Source of the DNA: Candidatus Villigracilis propinquus
Lineage (GTDB): Bacteria; Chloroflexota; Anaerolineae; Anaerolineales; Villigracilaceae
Assembly (NCBI GenBank): GCA_016714565.1
Contig: JADKDM010000037.1
Coordinates: 124,001-188,000 of the forward strand
DNA: 64,000 nucleotides
Reading direction: 5' to 3'
Part shown: positions 33,777 through 42,541 of the stretch, one piece after another
Numbering within the stretch: the first letter of the stretch is position 1
Layout of the letters: every line of letters starts with the position of its first letter
The notes under the pieces: model-generated
What the model was told of the DNA's origin: nothing
The model's input: the letters and a program-made list of their open reading frames with translations, nothing else
Database searches by the model: none
Made by a program: the position numbers and the translations under genes

Positions 33777-34811
33777 ATGAAAAACCAGACCCTATTAATA
33801 CTTGCCATTCTTGCCATGATCGTTTCAGCCTGCGGCACTTCGCCCGCCGCCGCGGCTGCTGATGCAACCTCCATCCCCACCGTTGTAGCAGATGACACCG
33901 TTATCGCGGAAGGGCGGGTTGAACCTATTCAATACGCAGAAATAGCCTTCAATGCCAGCGGAGCCATCGGCGAAGTTCTGGTGAAAGAAGGTCAGTTCGT
34001 GAAAAAAGGCGACCTGCTCATTCGTCTCGGAAACGAATCGGATACGAACTATACCGCCGCACAAGTTGAATTGGTCAACGCACAGAGAGCATGGGACGAC
34101 CTGGTTAATTCACGAGGTGCAGACTTTGCCCAGGCGGTCATCGATTTGAAAGATGCCAAGGAAGCCAGCGACAGAGCGTATCAGTACCTTGTTTACTTGC
34201 AAAATGACAAGCGGGTTCCGCAAACAGAATCCCGAAGAGTTTTGACCAATACACCGTACGGTTATCAATATGAAATCAAAACCAAAAGTTTTACCGGCCC
34301 CGCGCCGAAGGATTGGATCGTGGAAGCCGAGAACGACCTTGCATTGAAAAAAGCCAAACTGGAACAGGCCCAGCTTGTTTATGACCGCCTGAAGGATGGC
34401 CCTGACTCAGATCAACTACCTTTACTGGAAGCGCGGCTGAACGCAGCGAAAGCAGGGGTTGCAGCCTTCTCCGTCATCGCCCCATTTGACGGCGTGGTCG
34501 CTGAATTAAATGCCAGGACCGGCAGCTCGATCAACGCCGGAGAGATCGCAGTCACGATAGCAGACATCTCCAACTGGACAGTCATCACCACCGATGTGAC
34601 AGAGATCGATGTCGTCAAATTGAAAGTGGGGCAACCTGTCACCGTCAAATTGGACGCCATTCCCGGTGCTGCATTGAAAGGCGAAGTCCTTTCCATTGGA
34701 CAGGGCTATACAGAAAATCAGGGTGACATCGTTTACAAAGTCACCATCCTGCTGAAGGATAAAGATACTGCCATGCGCTGGGGTATGACCGCCGTGGTTA
34801 CTTTTGAATAA
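33777..34811 (+). CDS. HlyD/MacA-like efflux adaptor lipoprotein
   Basis: A 344-residue membrane-fusion protein with lipobox VSAC (Cys19). The biotinyl-lipoyl half-motif is IGEVLVKEGQFVKKGDLLIRL (about 60-82) and the second half is APFDGVVAELNARTGSSI; between them lies a long coiled-coil hairpin, and a beta-barrel domain follows (KLKVGQPVTVKLDAIPG). In monoderm or Chloroflexota-type envelopes such proteins work with MacB-like ABC permeases. The ATPase and permease genes follow directly, so this is the extracytoplasmic part of one export system. Confidence 0.92.
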   Translation: MKNQTLLILAILAMIVSACGTSPAAAAADATSIPTVVADDTVIAEGRVEPIQYAEIAFNASGAIGEVLVKEGQFVKKGDLLIRLGNESDTNYTAAQVELVNAQRAWDDLVNSRGADFAQAVIDLKDAKEASDRAYQYLVYLQNDKRVPQTESRRVLTNTPYGYQYEIKTKSFTGPAPKDWIVEAENDLALKKAKLEQAQLVYDRLKDGPDSDQLPLLEARLNAAKAGVAAFSVIAPFDGVVAELNARTGSSINAGEIAVTIADISNWTVITTDVTEIDVVKLKVGQPVTVKLDAIPGAALKGEVLSIGQGYTENQGDIVYKVTILLKDKDTAMRWGMTAVVTFE

Positions 34812-34863
34812 ACATTTATGCCGCGGCGCGCAACATCAATGTTGCGGGATAGGAAATTGACAC

Positions 34864-36009
34864 ATGGCTATTTCATTCTTCAAACAAAAAACGGATGACC
34901 TCACGCAGGTTGAGAACCGCCCCATCATCGACCTGCGCGAAGTCAACAAATACTACAAGACCGCCATCGGCGATTATCACGCGCTGGAAAGCGTAGGCTT
35001 GCAGATCAACGCGGGAGAGTTCGTCAGCGTTATCGGGAAATCCGGCAGCGGAAAGACCACGCTGTTGAATATGATCACAGGCATAGACCGCCCCACCACG
35101 GGCGAAGTCTGGGTCAACGGAACGGGCGTCCACAATTTGAACGAAAATCAAATGGCGCGCTGGCGTGGAAAGAACCTCGGCATAGTCTTTCAGTTCTTTC
35201 AATTGCTGCCAATGATCTCGGTCATCGAGAACATCATGCTGCCGATGGATTTTTGCCGCACCTACCCTCTCAATGAACGCCACGAGCGCGCCATGAAATT
35301 ATTGGAACTCGTTGAGCTTGCAGACCACGCGCACAAACTTCCCACTGCGCTATCCGGCGGACAGCAGCAGCGTGTGGCGATTGCCCGCGCTCTCGCCAAC
35401 GACCCGCCCGTCATCATCGCGGATGAGCCGACAGGCAATCTTGATTCAAAAACAGCCGAATCCGTGTTTGCGCTGTTCAACGATCTCGTGGCGAAGGGGA
35501 AGACCATCATCATCGTCACGCACGACAGCGGGCTGGCAAAGCGCACGCACCGCACCGCTCTCATCGCGGACGGTGAAATCGTAAACGAGTATGTGGCGAA
35601 AGCCATGCCCACGCTGACTCCGACCCAGTTGTTGCAGGCCGCAAAAAATGCCAAGACGCTCACCTTCGAACCTGGTGCCATGATCCTTTCCGAGGGCACG
35701 AATGCGGACACGTTTTACATCGTCTCCAAAGGGACTGTGGAAGTGATCCTTCCGCGTCCCAATCAATCAGATGTGATCGCGCTTCAACTCGGACCCGGGA
35801 GATGCTTCGGCGAAATGGAATTTTTCCACGAGACGAAACATCGCGCGTCCATCCGCGCCTCGGAGGCGGGGCCGGTTGAGGTTCTTGCCATCGGGTATGA
35901 ACAGCTGTCAGAATTACTGGATCAATCCGAGGCGACGCATGAGGCGCTGCGTCAGATGGCGAACAAACACGCAGGAGAAAATGTCTCATGGCGGGGAGTT
36001 TCGTCATGA
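34864..36009 (+). CDS. ABC transporter ATPase fused to a cyclic-nucleotide-binding domain
   Basis: A 381-residue protein. Residues 22-240 are a LolD/MacB-type ATPase: Walker A GKSGSGKTT at 58-66, LSGGQQQR signature, Walker B VIIADEPTGNLD and the switch His in VTHD. Residues about 265-370 form a cNMP-binding domain; its phosphate cassette reads FGEMEFFHETKHRASIRA, keeping the Glu and Arg that bind cyclic nucleotides. Such a C-terminal fusion is uncommon and suggests that transport is gated by a second messenger. The stop overlaps the permease start (ATGA). Confidence 0.93.
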   Translation: MAISFFKQKTDDLTQVENRPIIDLREVNKYYKTAIGDYHALESVGLQINAGEFVSVIGKSGSGKTTLLNMITGIDRPTTGEVWVNGTGVHNLNENQMARWRGKNLGIVFQFFQLLPMISVIENIMLPMDFCRTYPLNERHERAMKLLELVELADHAHKLPTALSGGQQQRVAIARALANDPPVIIADEPTGNLDSKTAESVFALFNDLVAKGKTIIIVTHDSGLAKRTHRTALIADGEIVNEYVAKAMPTLTPTQLLQAAKNAKTLTFEPGAMILSEGTNADTFYIVSKGTVEVILPRPNQSDVIALQLGPGRCFGEMEFFHETKHRASIRASEAGPVEVLAIGYEQLSELLDQSEATHEALRQMANKHAGENVSWRGVSS

Positions 36010-38399
36010 TCAGCAGTCGCTGGAAAAAAGTCTGGGCGGATTTTTGGAGTAACCGCGGGCGGACTTTTCTGACCATCGTCACCATCGCGGTCGGCGCATT
36101 TGCAGTTGGCTTCAACAGCAACCTCGGCCTATACATGAACGAAAGCATGGACAGTGATTTTCTTTCCGCGAACCCATCGGAAGCAGAGGTGTACGCCTAT
36201 CCATTGAATGATGACATGGTAAAGATAGCGCGCGAGGTGCCCGGCGTGGATACCGTGGAAGGTTTTTCAACCGTTGGCGCACGTATTCTGCGGCCTGACG
36301 GAACCTATGTGAATATTAATATCACATCCATTGAAGACCCCAGCCAGTTGACTTTGAATACGTTGAAGCCGGCAAACGGCGAAACTGATATTCCAATGTA
36401 TGGTGAAAAAGAAACCATTCTGGATGCCAGTGCGCTTTCGCTTGGATACAAGCCCGGCGACACGATGGTTATTGAATTGGCAAATGGAAAAAAACGCGAG
36501 ATCACGGTAACGGGCTACATGCACGCCGTGACCGGTATTCCCTATAACCTTGCCCAAACGGTAAATGCGTATGTGACGCCGAAGACTTTGGAATGGCTTG
36601 GAGGAGACATCTCCAGTTACGGAATGCTTTCGATCAGCGTCACAGAAAAGCAAACAGACGCCGAGCATGTGACTGCTGTGGCGCAAGCCGTGGCAGACCG
36701 CATGGAGCGCGCAGGCGCAACTATTTATTTCGTAAACGTCTACCAGCCAGGGCATCATTTTGCCTACAGCATCACGCAGGGTGTGTTCTTTGTCCTCAAT
36801 GTTCTTGGGTACCTGACCGTACTATTGAGCGGTTTTTTGATCGTCAACACCATCACAGCCTTGATGACCCAGCACACGCGGCAGATCGGCATTATGAAAT
36901 CCACAGGCGGAAGCACCACGCAAATATTCGGAATGTATCTGGTGCTGATCCTTGCTTTTGGAATTGGTTCGTTATTAATTGCCGTACCGCTTGCAAATAT
37001 GGCCGCCTCTGCAATTGGCGGCGTGATGGCGCAATATCTGAATTTCTACCCTGCTCCCTTCAAGGGATACACTTCAACTCTGGTGCAGCAGGTTTTGGTG
37101 GCGGTGGTCGTCCCTGTGCTTGCAGCGCTCTTCCCGATCTACAACAGTGTGAAGGTCACAGTCCGTGAGGCGTTGAGCGATTATGGTCTCGGCGGGAATG
37201 CCAGTCCAAAAGATGACTCGGTCGGCAAAAACTCGGTGTTGATTCCGCGTCCCATCCGCATTTCATTGCGCAACACGTTCCGCCGTAAGGCAAGGTTGAG
37301 TATCACATTATTTACCCTGGTGCTTGGCGGAGCAGTCTTCATCGGTGTGTATAACTTGTGGGCATCCTTTGATAAAGTAATGGAAGATATTCAAGGCTAT
37401 TTCCTTGCAGATGTCAACATCGCCTTTGACCGCGGCTACCGCTACGACAAGGTCGCCAACATCGCAATGAATATTCCAGAGGTGGAAGGTGCCGAAGGCT
37501 GGCTGGAATACACAGGCACCCTCAAAATGGGAGACGATGAAGCTGGCACGCAAATCCTTTTTGTGGCACCGCCTTCCACATCCAAATTGATCGACCCGAT
37601 CATCACCTCTGGCCGCTGGTTGCAGCCCGGGGACGAGAATGCCATTGTCATTGGCAATCACCTGCTGCAAATCTTCCCTGATCTGAAAGTCGGTGATTGG
37701 CTGACGATCGAGACAAACGGCAATGATACAATCTGGCAAATCGTTGGTACGTACAGCATCACTGGCAATATCAGCCCGCCGTTGCTGTATGTCAATTATG
37801 AATATTTGAGCGTGCTGGTCGGCGAGCCCGAGATGGCGTACTCCCTGCGAATCATCACAACGCAGCATGATGCCGCCACACAGCGCCAGGTCAACGATCA
37901 GATACAGGCAGCCTTTGAAAAGAATGGCATCCAGATCAGTTCCACTCAACTCGGAACGGAGTTTATCGAAAGCCAAAAGTCGCAGACAGATGTCCTCGTG
38001 TACTTCATGCTGGTGATGGCGAGTCTCATTGCGGTTGTTGGAGGGCTGGGATTGATGGGCACGATGAGCATCAACGTGCTGGAACGCACCCGCGAGATCG
38101 GTGTGATGCGCGCCGTTGGCGCGAGCAATGGTGATATTCAGGCAATTGTCATCACCGAAGGTATGGTGATCGGTCTGCTCAGCTGGGCCATCAGCATCCT
38201 GATCGCGATCCCAATCACAAGTGTGCTGTGTTATGGTGTTGGGATGGCACTCCTGACCGCCCCGATGCCTGCTGTTTATGGCGCAAGCGGAATCATCGCT
38301 TGGCTGATCTTTACCATTGTGCTAGGCACATTGGCGAGTGCGCTGCCCGCGAGAAGAGCTTCGCGCTTGACGGTGAGGGATACGCTGGCATATGAGTAA
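36006..38399 (+). CDS. FtsX/MacB-type ABC permease with two FtsX domains
   Basis: A 797-residue permease. It begins with a cytoplasmic helix and TM1 (FLTIVTIAVGAFAVGF), a large extracytoplasmic domain, three helices of the first FtsX domain (near 260-400), then a second TM1 (ITLFTLVLGGAVFIGVY), another extracytoplasmic domain and a final three-helix FtsX domain with ERTREIGVMRAVGAS. This double arrangement is seen in mechanotransmission-type exporters of lipoproteins, peptides or lipids. The ATG in the ATGA overlap is preferred; an ATG 18 bases earlier has an AGGAGA and is a real alternative. Confidence 0.92.
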   Translation: MISSRWKKVWADFWSNRGRTFLTIVTIAVGAFAVGFNSNLGLYMNESMDSDFLSANPSEAEVYAYPLNDDMVKIAREVPGVDTVEGFSTVGARILRPDGTYVNINITSIEDPSQLTLNTLKPANGETDIPMYGEKETILDASALSLGYKPGDTMVIELANGKKREITVTGYMHAVTGIPYNLAQTVNAYVTPKTLEWLGGDISSYGMLSISVTEKQTDAEHVTAVAQAVADRMERAGATIYFVNVYQPGHHFAYSITQGVFFVLNVLGYLTVLLSGFLIVNTITALMTQHTRQIGIMKSTGGSTTQIFGMYLVLILAFGIGSLLIAVPLANMAASAIGGVMAQYLNFYPAPFKGYTSTLVQQVLVAVVVPVLAALFPIYNSVKVTVREALSDYGLGGNASPKDDSVGKNSVLIPRPIRISLRNTFRRKARLSITLFTLVLGGAVFIGVYNLWASFDKVMEDIQGYFLADVNIAFDRGYRYDKVANIAMNIPEVEGAEGWLEYTGTLKMGDDEAGTQILFVAPPSTSKLIDPIITSGRWLQPGDENAIVIGNHLLQIFPDLKVGDWLTIETNGNDTIWQIVGTYSITGNISPPLLYVNYEYLSVLVGEPEMAYSLRIITTQHDAATQRQVNDQIQAAFEKNGIQISSTQLGTEFIESQKSQTDVLVYFMLVMASLIAVVGGLGLMGTMSINVLERTREIGVMRAVGASNGDIQAIVITEGMVIGLLSWAISILIAIPITSVLCYGVGMALLTAPMPAVYGASGIIAWLIFTIVLGTLASALPARRASRLTVRDTLAYE

Positions 38400-38411
38400 A
38401 AGAGATGGCGG

Positions 38412-38443
38412 GTAAATACGTAAAAAAGTAGACAGGTAGACAC
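38412..38443. repeat. Period-8 short tandem array
   Basis: Four units starting with GTA: GTAAATAC, GTAAAAAA, GTAGACAG, GTAGACAC. Similar GTA-octamer arrays occur near 53585 and 55813. It runs into the terminator stem. Confidence 0.65.
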
Positions 38444-38474
38444 GCGGGCTGAAAAGTCTGCGTGTCTTTTGTTT
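38438..38474 (+). terminator. Terminator after the FtsX permease
   Basis: Stem AGACACGCGG with CTGCGTGTCT (one G-T pair), 10-base loop, then TTTTGTTTT. Confidence 0.75.
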
Positions 38475-38588
38475 TCTGGTTATCCACACAAGTTCCACAC
38501 ATTTCCTTCACTGCCTTGTAACCCGCCAGCAGGATAATAAAGTCAATAAAGCACAGGCTTTATCAAAAATATTCTTACTGGAGAAAAC

Positions 38589-39008
38589 ATGAAAAACAAA
38601 AAATGGTTAACTTATACATTGGGCATTGTGTTGACGCTCATTGTTCTTACCGCAGTTGGCGGAGCAGGTTTCCGCATGGGCGTGATGCAAAGCGCCTCCT
38701 TCGCAAATCTGACAGATGGTTCGGCTGCGAAATTCCATTCCTTTGATAATTATCACGGCATGGACGGCAGCTTCAGCCAGATGGAACGCGGCAATATGCC
38801 GCACGGGTTTGATCGCGGACACGGCAGGTCTCCCCTTTTCGGGCTGATACCACTCCTTGTATTTGGAGCATTGGCTTGGTTCGGTTACAAGCTCGTCAGG
38901 AACAGCGGCTGGAAGCTGATAAAGGTCAACGCAAGTGAAGCGGATGCCTCAGCGGTGGAAACACCGTCCGAAGCCGCAGCAGATGACGAGAAAAAACAGA
39001 CAGAGTAG
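38589..39008 (+). CDS. Small membrane protein with His/Met-rich loop
   Basis: A 139-residue protein with TM1 (residues 8-28), an external loop rich in His, Met and aromatic residues (YHGMDGSFSQMERGNMPHGFDRGHGR), TM2 (about 80-97), and an acidic tail. I do not recognise a family. The loop composition suggests metal or heme contact, but this is only inference. It precedes a two-component system by 100 bases and shares a helix-linker-helix plan with the two small proteins at 41.3 and 42.2 kb. Confidence 0.7.
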   Translation: MKNKKWLTYTLGIVLTLIVLTAVGGAGFRMGVMQSASFANLTDGSAAKFHSFDNYHGMDGSFSQMERGNMPHGFDRGHGRSPLFGLIPLLVFGALAWFGYKLVRNSGWKLIKVNASEADASAVETPSEAAADDEKKQTE

Positions 39009-39109
39009 GGAAACAACTTTCGAGCAGAATCAAGCACCCGTCTCGTGTGAGGCGGGTGTACTTCCTTAATCCACATGATTTCTTCACAACATTATGGGAT
39101 AATTAAAAC

Positions 39110-39793
39110 ATGCCGCAAACCATACTGATCGTTGATGATGAAAAAAGACTTGTCTCTCTTGTGCAAAGTTATCTGACGCAGGAGGGCTACCACGCTGTTA
39201 CCGCCTACAACGGAAAAGACGCGCTCGCCGTTGCGGAAAAAGAAAACCCCGATCTCATTATTCTGGACATTATGATGCCTGAAATGAACGGGTATGAGTT
39301 CATGCGCGCACACCGCGCCACAAAAGACACACCCATCATTATGCTCACCGCAAAAGTGGAAGATGACGACAAAGTGATCGGGCTCGAACTTGGCGCGGAC
39401 GATTATGTCACCAAGCCGTTCAAGCCGCGCGAACTGATGGCACGCGTGCGCAATGTGCTTCGGCGTGTCGGGAAAAATGAACCAAAAGGCAAAACGCTGA
39501 AAGTCTCCGGCATTACGCTCAACCGCGACAGCCGCGAAGTATTTGCAGACGAACGCTCCGTAGACCTGACGCCATCTGAATTCGACCTGCTCGCCGCGTT
39601 GATGAGCGCGCCTGGCCGGGTCTTTTCACGGCTCGATCTGCTGGATGTGATCCAGGGCGTGCGCTACGAAGGTTACGAACGCACCATCGACACGCACATC
39701 AAGAACCTGCGCTCCAAGATCGAAGCCGACCCGCGCAAGCCGCAATATATTGAAACTGTGTACGGCGTGGGCTATCGCCTGCGCAAAGGTTAA
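39110..39793 (+). CDS. OmpR/PhoB-family response regulator
   Basis: A 227-residue regulator. The receiver domain has the acidic pair in VDDE, phospho-acceptor Asp53 (ILDIMMPEM), the conserved Thr in MLTAK and the Lys in VTKPF. The C-terminal winged helix ends with IDTHIKNLRSKIEADPRKPQYIETVYGVGYRL. A TGGGATAAT extended -10 box ends six bases before the ATG, so the message is probably leaderless. The partner kinase starts two bases after the stop. Confidence 0.95.
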   Translation: MPQTILIVDDEKRLVSLVQSYLTQEGYHAVTAYNGKDALAVAEKENPDLIILDIMMPEMNGYEFMRAHRATKDTPIIMLTAKVEDDDKVIGLELGADDYVTKPFKPRELMARVRNVLRRVGKNEPKGKTLKVSGITLNRDSREVFADERSVDLTPSEFDLLAALMSAPGRVFSRLDLLDVIQGVRYEGYERTIDTHIKNLRSKIEADPRKPQYIETVYGVGYRLRKG

Positions 39794-39795
39794 AT

Positions 39796-41133
39796 TTGAA
39801 ACTCACCACCAAACTCCTTCTCGCATTCCTGTTGATCAGCGTCATTAGCAGCACGATCATCGTGCTATTTACGCGTGTTGCAACGAATCGCGAGCTGGAT
39901 AAATTCGTAAGCGACCGGTACAAAACTGAACTCGTGGAAGAGCTTGGCAGGTACTATCAACAGAACCAGACATGGGATGGCGTTGACCAGGAATTCAATC
40001 AGTTCGGGCGCGATTCGAACAAGCATGATTACAACCGCCAATTATATTTTTCCATTGCCGACCCAAACGGAACGATCGTTGTGGCAGGCAATGACCGCAA
40101 GCCGGGGGAGACCCTCAGTGCGGAAGAGCTCAGTCATTGCTCACCCATTCAAGTGGAAGGTAAAACCGTCGGCGTGCTTTTGCTTGCCGATTCGCCAGAC
40201 CGCAACCTGATGGAAGATGAATTCCTGCGCCGCCTGAACGGTTCTATTTTTCTAAGTGCGATCGGCACCATCATCTTTGCGTTATTCCTCGGCATTCTAC
40301 TTGCGCGCAGCATCACACGCCCCATCCGCGAGCTCACCAAAGCCACACACGCCATGGCAGCTGGAAATTTGAATCAAAAAGTAAACGTCCGCTCACGAGA
40401 TGAGATCGGCGAGCTGGCTGAATCCTTCAACAAAATGAGCAGCGACCTTTCACGCTCCTTCAATCTGCGCAAGCAAATGACCGCCGACATCGCGCACGAA
40501 CTTCGCACTCCGCTCAGCCTCATCATCGGCCACGCCGAGGGCGTGCATGACGGCGTCCTTGAACCCTCTCACGAAAACTTCGAGATCATCCGCGAAGAAG
40601 CCGAGCGCCTCGAAAAACTCGTCAACGACCTGCGCACCTTGTCGCTTGCTGATGCGGGCGAACTCTCTGTGGATTTCCAACCTGTGGACATCAACGACTT
40701 AATGAGCGATGTCTACACCCATTACATTTCCCTGTTCAACCAGCATCGCATCACTCTTAATCTCAAACCTGCTCCGGTTATGCTGACAGCGAATCTTGAC
40801 CCGAGCCGTTTCGCCCAAGTCATCAACAACATTCTGGATAACGCCCTGCGCTACACCCCCGAAGACGGAACGGTTGACATGGAGATCCGTCAGGTCACGG
40901 ACAAGATCCAAATCTGCATTCAGGATAACGGCGAAGGTGTCACTCCTGAAGTAGCCGCCCACCTATTTGACCGCTTCTACCGCGCCGACGAGTCCCGTAC
41001 GCGCGACGATGGCGGCTCAGGTCTGGGACTCGCCATCGCCAAGTCCATTATTGAAATGCATCACGGAAAAATATGGGCTGAAAGCGAAAAAGGCAAGGGG
41101 CTAAAAATGGTAATCGAACTGCCGAAGATGTAA
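39796..41133 (+). CDS. HAMP-domain sensor histidine kinase
   Basis: A 445-residue membrane kinase starting at TTG. TM1 is at residues 8-27, an extracytoplasmic sensor covers about 30-150, TM2 about 155-176, then HAMP, and the kinase core. H-box AHELRTPLSLIIGH holds the phospho-acceptor His near 234; the N-box is NNILDNALRYTPEDG, followed by DNGEGV and GGSGLGLAIAKSI. It pairs with the response regulator. The likely targets are the adjacent small membrane proteins and DUF4405 genes. Confidence 0.95.
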   Translation: MKLTTKLLLAFLLISVISSTIIVLFTRVATNRELDKFVSDRYKTELVEELGRYYQQNQTWDGVDQEFNQFGRDSNKHDYNRQLYFSIADPNGTIVVAGNDRKPGETLSAEELSHCSPIQVEGKTVGVLLLADSPDRNLMEDEFLRRLNGSIFLSAIGTIIFALFLGILLARSITRPIRELTKATHAMAAGNLNQKVNVRSRDEIGELAESFNKMSSDLSRSFNLRKQMTADIAHELRTPLSLIIGHAEGVHDGVLEPSHENFEIIREEAERLEKLVNDLRTLSLADAGELSVDFQPVDINDLMSDVYTHYISLFNQHRITLNLKPAPVMLTANLDPSRFAQVINNILDNALRYTPEDGTVDMEIRQVTDKIQICIQDNGEGVTPEVAAHLFDRFYRADESRTRDDGGSGLGLAIAKSIIEMHHGKIWAESEKGKGLKMVIELPKM

Positions 41134-41139
41134 TCCTCA

Positions 41140-41190
41140 CGGTCACAAATTGCGCTTTCCACCTGCTAAAAAAAGCGCAATTTGTGACCG
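41140..41190. repeat. 19-bp perfect hairpin after the kinase gene
   Basis: Arms at 41140-41158 and 41172-41190 are exact complements (CGGTCACAAATTGCGCTTT on the left) around a 13-base loop. There is no T-run. It lies between the convergent kinase and small-protein genes. Confidence 0.7.
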
Positions 41191-41210
41191 GGTGCTGTAT
41201 AAATTAAAGT

Positions 41211-41245
41211 AAAAGAGGCACCCATTTCTTGGATGCCTCTTTTTT
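41211..41245. terminator. Bidirectional terminator between convergent genes
   Basis: AGAGGCA and TGCCTCT pair with A-run on the left and T-run on the right, so it can stop transcription from both sides. Confidence 0.7.
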
Positions 41246-41261
41246 CAACTATCTCACAAAA

Positions 41262-41597
41262 TCAGGGAGTCGTCACGGCTCTCTTTTTCTTTTTCGCAGC
41301 ACTTCTCGGCCAGGCGATAAAAGCAACCAGCACAGCGATGATACCCACGTTCTTGACTGCGCCAAACATCCAGCGGAAGCCGCCAGGGGCGCCACGCTCT
41401 CCGCGTTCGCCATCCTCGTGCTCGCCTTCTGGACGGAAAGGAAGCCCGCCCTCTTCGCCGCCTTGCGGGCGGAATTCTGTTCGCTCACCGGTGAAATCCG
41501 GCTGATTTATACCGGCTGCGTTGACAGCTGCCACCATCAAACCGGAAAGAAGAACGAAGGCAAACAAAATAATGAAAATACGTCCCAGAGTTTTCAT
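41262..41597 (-). CDS. Small membrane protein A of the DUF4405 module
   Basis: A 111-residue protein with an N-terminal helix (IFIILFAFVLLSGLMVAAV), a Gly/Glu/Arg-rich external linker (residues 30-75) and a C-terminal helix (VGIIAVLVAFIAW) before a Lys/Arg-rich tail. Its start overlaps the stop of DUF4405 gene A by four bases. A related protein with the same plan (MKTxxRIxII start) follows DUF4405 gene B, so the pair was duplicated. No known family. Confidence 0.78.
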   Translation of the reverse strand: MKTLGRIFIILFAFVLLSGLMVAAVNAAGINQPDFTGERTEFRPQGGEEGGLPFRPEGEHEDGERGERGAPGGFRWMFGAVKNVGIIAVLVAFIAWPRSAAKKKKRAVTTP

Positions 41598-42112
41598 GCG
41601 GATGCATCCTTCTTCGCTCCCGCCGCGAACAAACGCACAACGGGTTGAACCACATAACGATTGATGGTATTCACGATCCAGTTCCAGTGCAGCGCGGTGT
41701 GGATGCCAAGCATCAGCAGGAAGAGATTCGCGGACATGTCATGCAGTCTGCGCCAGCCGAATCCCTGCGGCAGATGGATACCCAGCAAAGGCAGGGCTGA
41801 TTCGGAGATCATAATGCCGGAGATCATGATGAGCGTCCCATCCACAAAAAGCAGCCAGTTCAAAATATAGTTGACGCGGTTCAGCCCGCCCAATTTTCCG
41901 AAAAATCGGCTGGTGATCTGGATGATCCAATCCCAATTCAAGAGCAGGTGGACGGTCATTGCCGCCAGCATGGAAAGGCTTAGCCATTCATGAATGGCGA
42001 GGCCGCTGCTGCGCGGATCCATTGTGACAAGAAATGCGATAAAAATCAGGATATCCACCCACAGTTTGGATTTGGTCTGGCTTGAGGTATTCTTTGAAAC
42101 TTCTTCGGTCAT
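41594..42112 (-). CDS. DUF4405 / cytochrome b561-like membrane protein A
   Basis: A 172-residue protein with four membrane helices. Histidines lie in the helices or at their ends as AIHEW, TVHLLLNWDW, RLHDMSAN and GIHTALHWNW, a pattern that fits b-type heme binding as in cytochrome b561-like and DUF4405 proteins. It may move electrons across the membrane together with the adjoining small protein. The gene at 42542-43048 is a paralogue with the same histidines. An acidic, Ser/Thr-rich N-terminus precedes helix 1. Confidence 0.82.
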   Translation of the reverse strand: MTEEVSKNTSSQTKSKLWVDILIFIAFLVTMDPRSSGLAIHEWLSLSMLAAMTVHLLLNWDWIIQITSRFFGKLGGLNRVNYILNWLLFVDGTLIMISGIMISESALPLLGIHLPQGFGWRRLHDMSANLFLLMLGIHTALHWNWIVNTINRYVVQPVVRLFAAGAKKDASA

Positions 42113-42248
42113 AGTTGCTCCTTATTTACAATCCAGCTATTTTATGCAGTTTTGAACATCCGTGGTGCGAAAATTACGGATAAATTGTGAGGAAGTTGTA
42201 AAAAGTTGCCCCCATCGTCGTGGACAGGGGCAACTGAAAAAAGGGGAG

Positions 42249-42539
42249 TTACCTAATCGGCCGGAGGATTGGTTTCTTTTGATCAGACTTCTTGACAAAG
42301 TTCAAGTACACCGCGCCGACTATCGAGATGATCGCCAGACTTTTGATGGATTCCGCAGGGAAGGATATTCCACTATCCTCACGTTCATCGCCATCTGGCC
42401 GGGGGAAATCACCTGTTGGCCTTTCGGACAGGCTGGTCTGCCCCGTGGACGAGGAACCAGATGTCACCGCTCCGTAAAACAGTCCGCCTACCAAGGTTGC
42501 CACCAGCAGGATGATGATAATTCTTGATATTGTTTTCAT
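42249..42539 (-). CDS. Small membrane protein B of the DUF4405 module
   Basis: A 96-residue protein: N-terminal helix (IIIILLVATLVGGLFYGAV), Ser/Thr/acidic linker, and C-terminal helix (SLAIISIVGAVYLNFV) with a basic tail. AAAGGATG lies before the ATG, two bases after the DUF4405-B stop. It parallels small protein A. An open frame extends upstream into the DUF4405 gene but the coupled ATG is the better start. Confidence 0.75.
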   Translation of the reverse strand: MKTISRIIIILLVATLVGGLFYGAVTSGSSSTGQTSLSERPTGDFPRPDGDEREDSGISFPAESIKSLAIISIVGAVYLNFVKKSDQKKPILRPIR

Positions 42540-42541
42540 GG

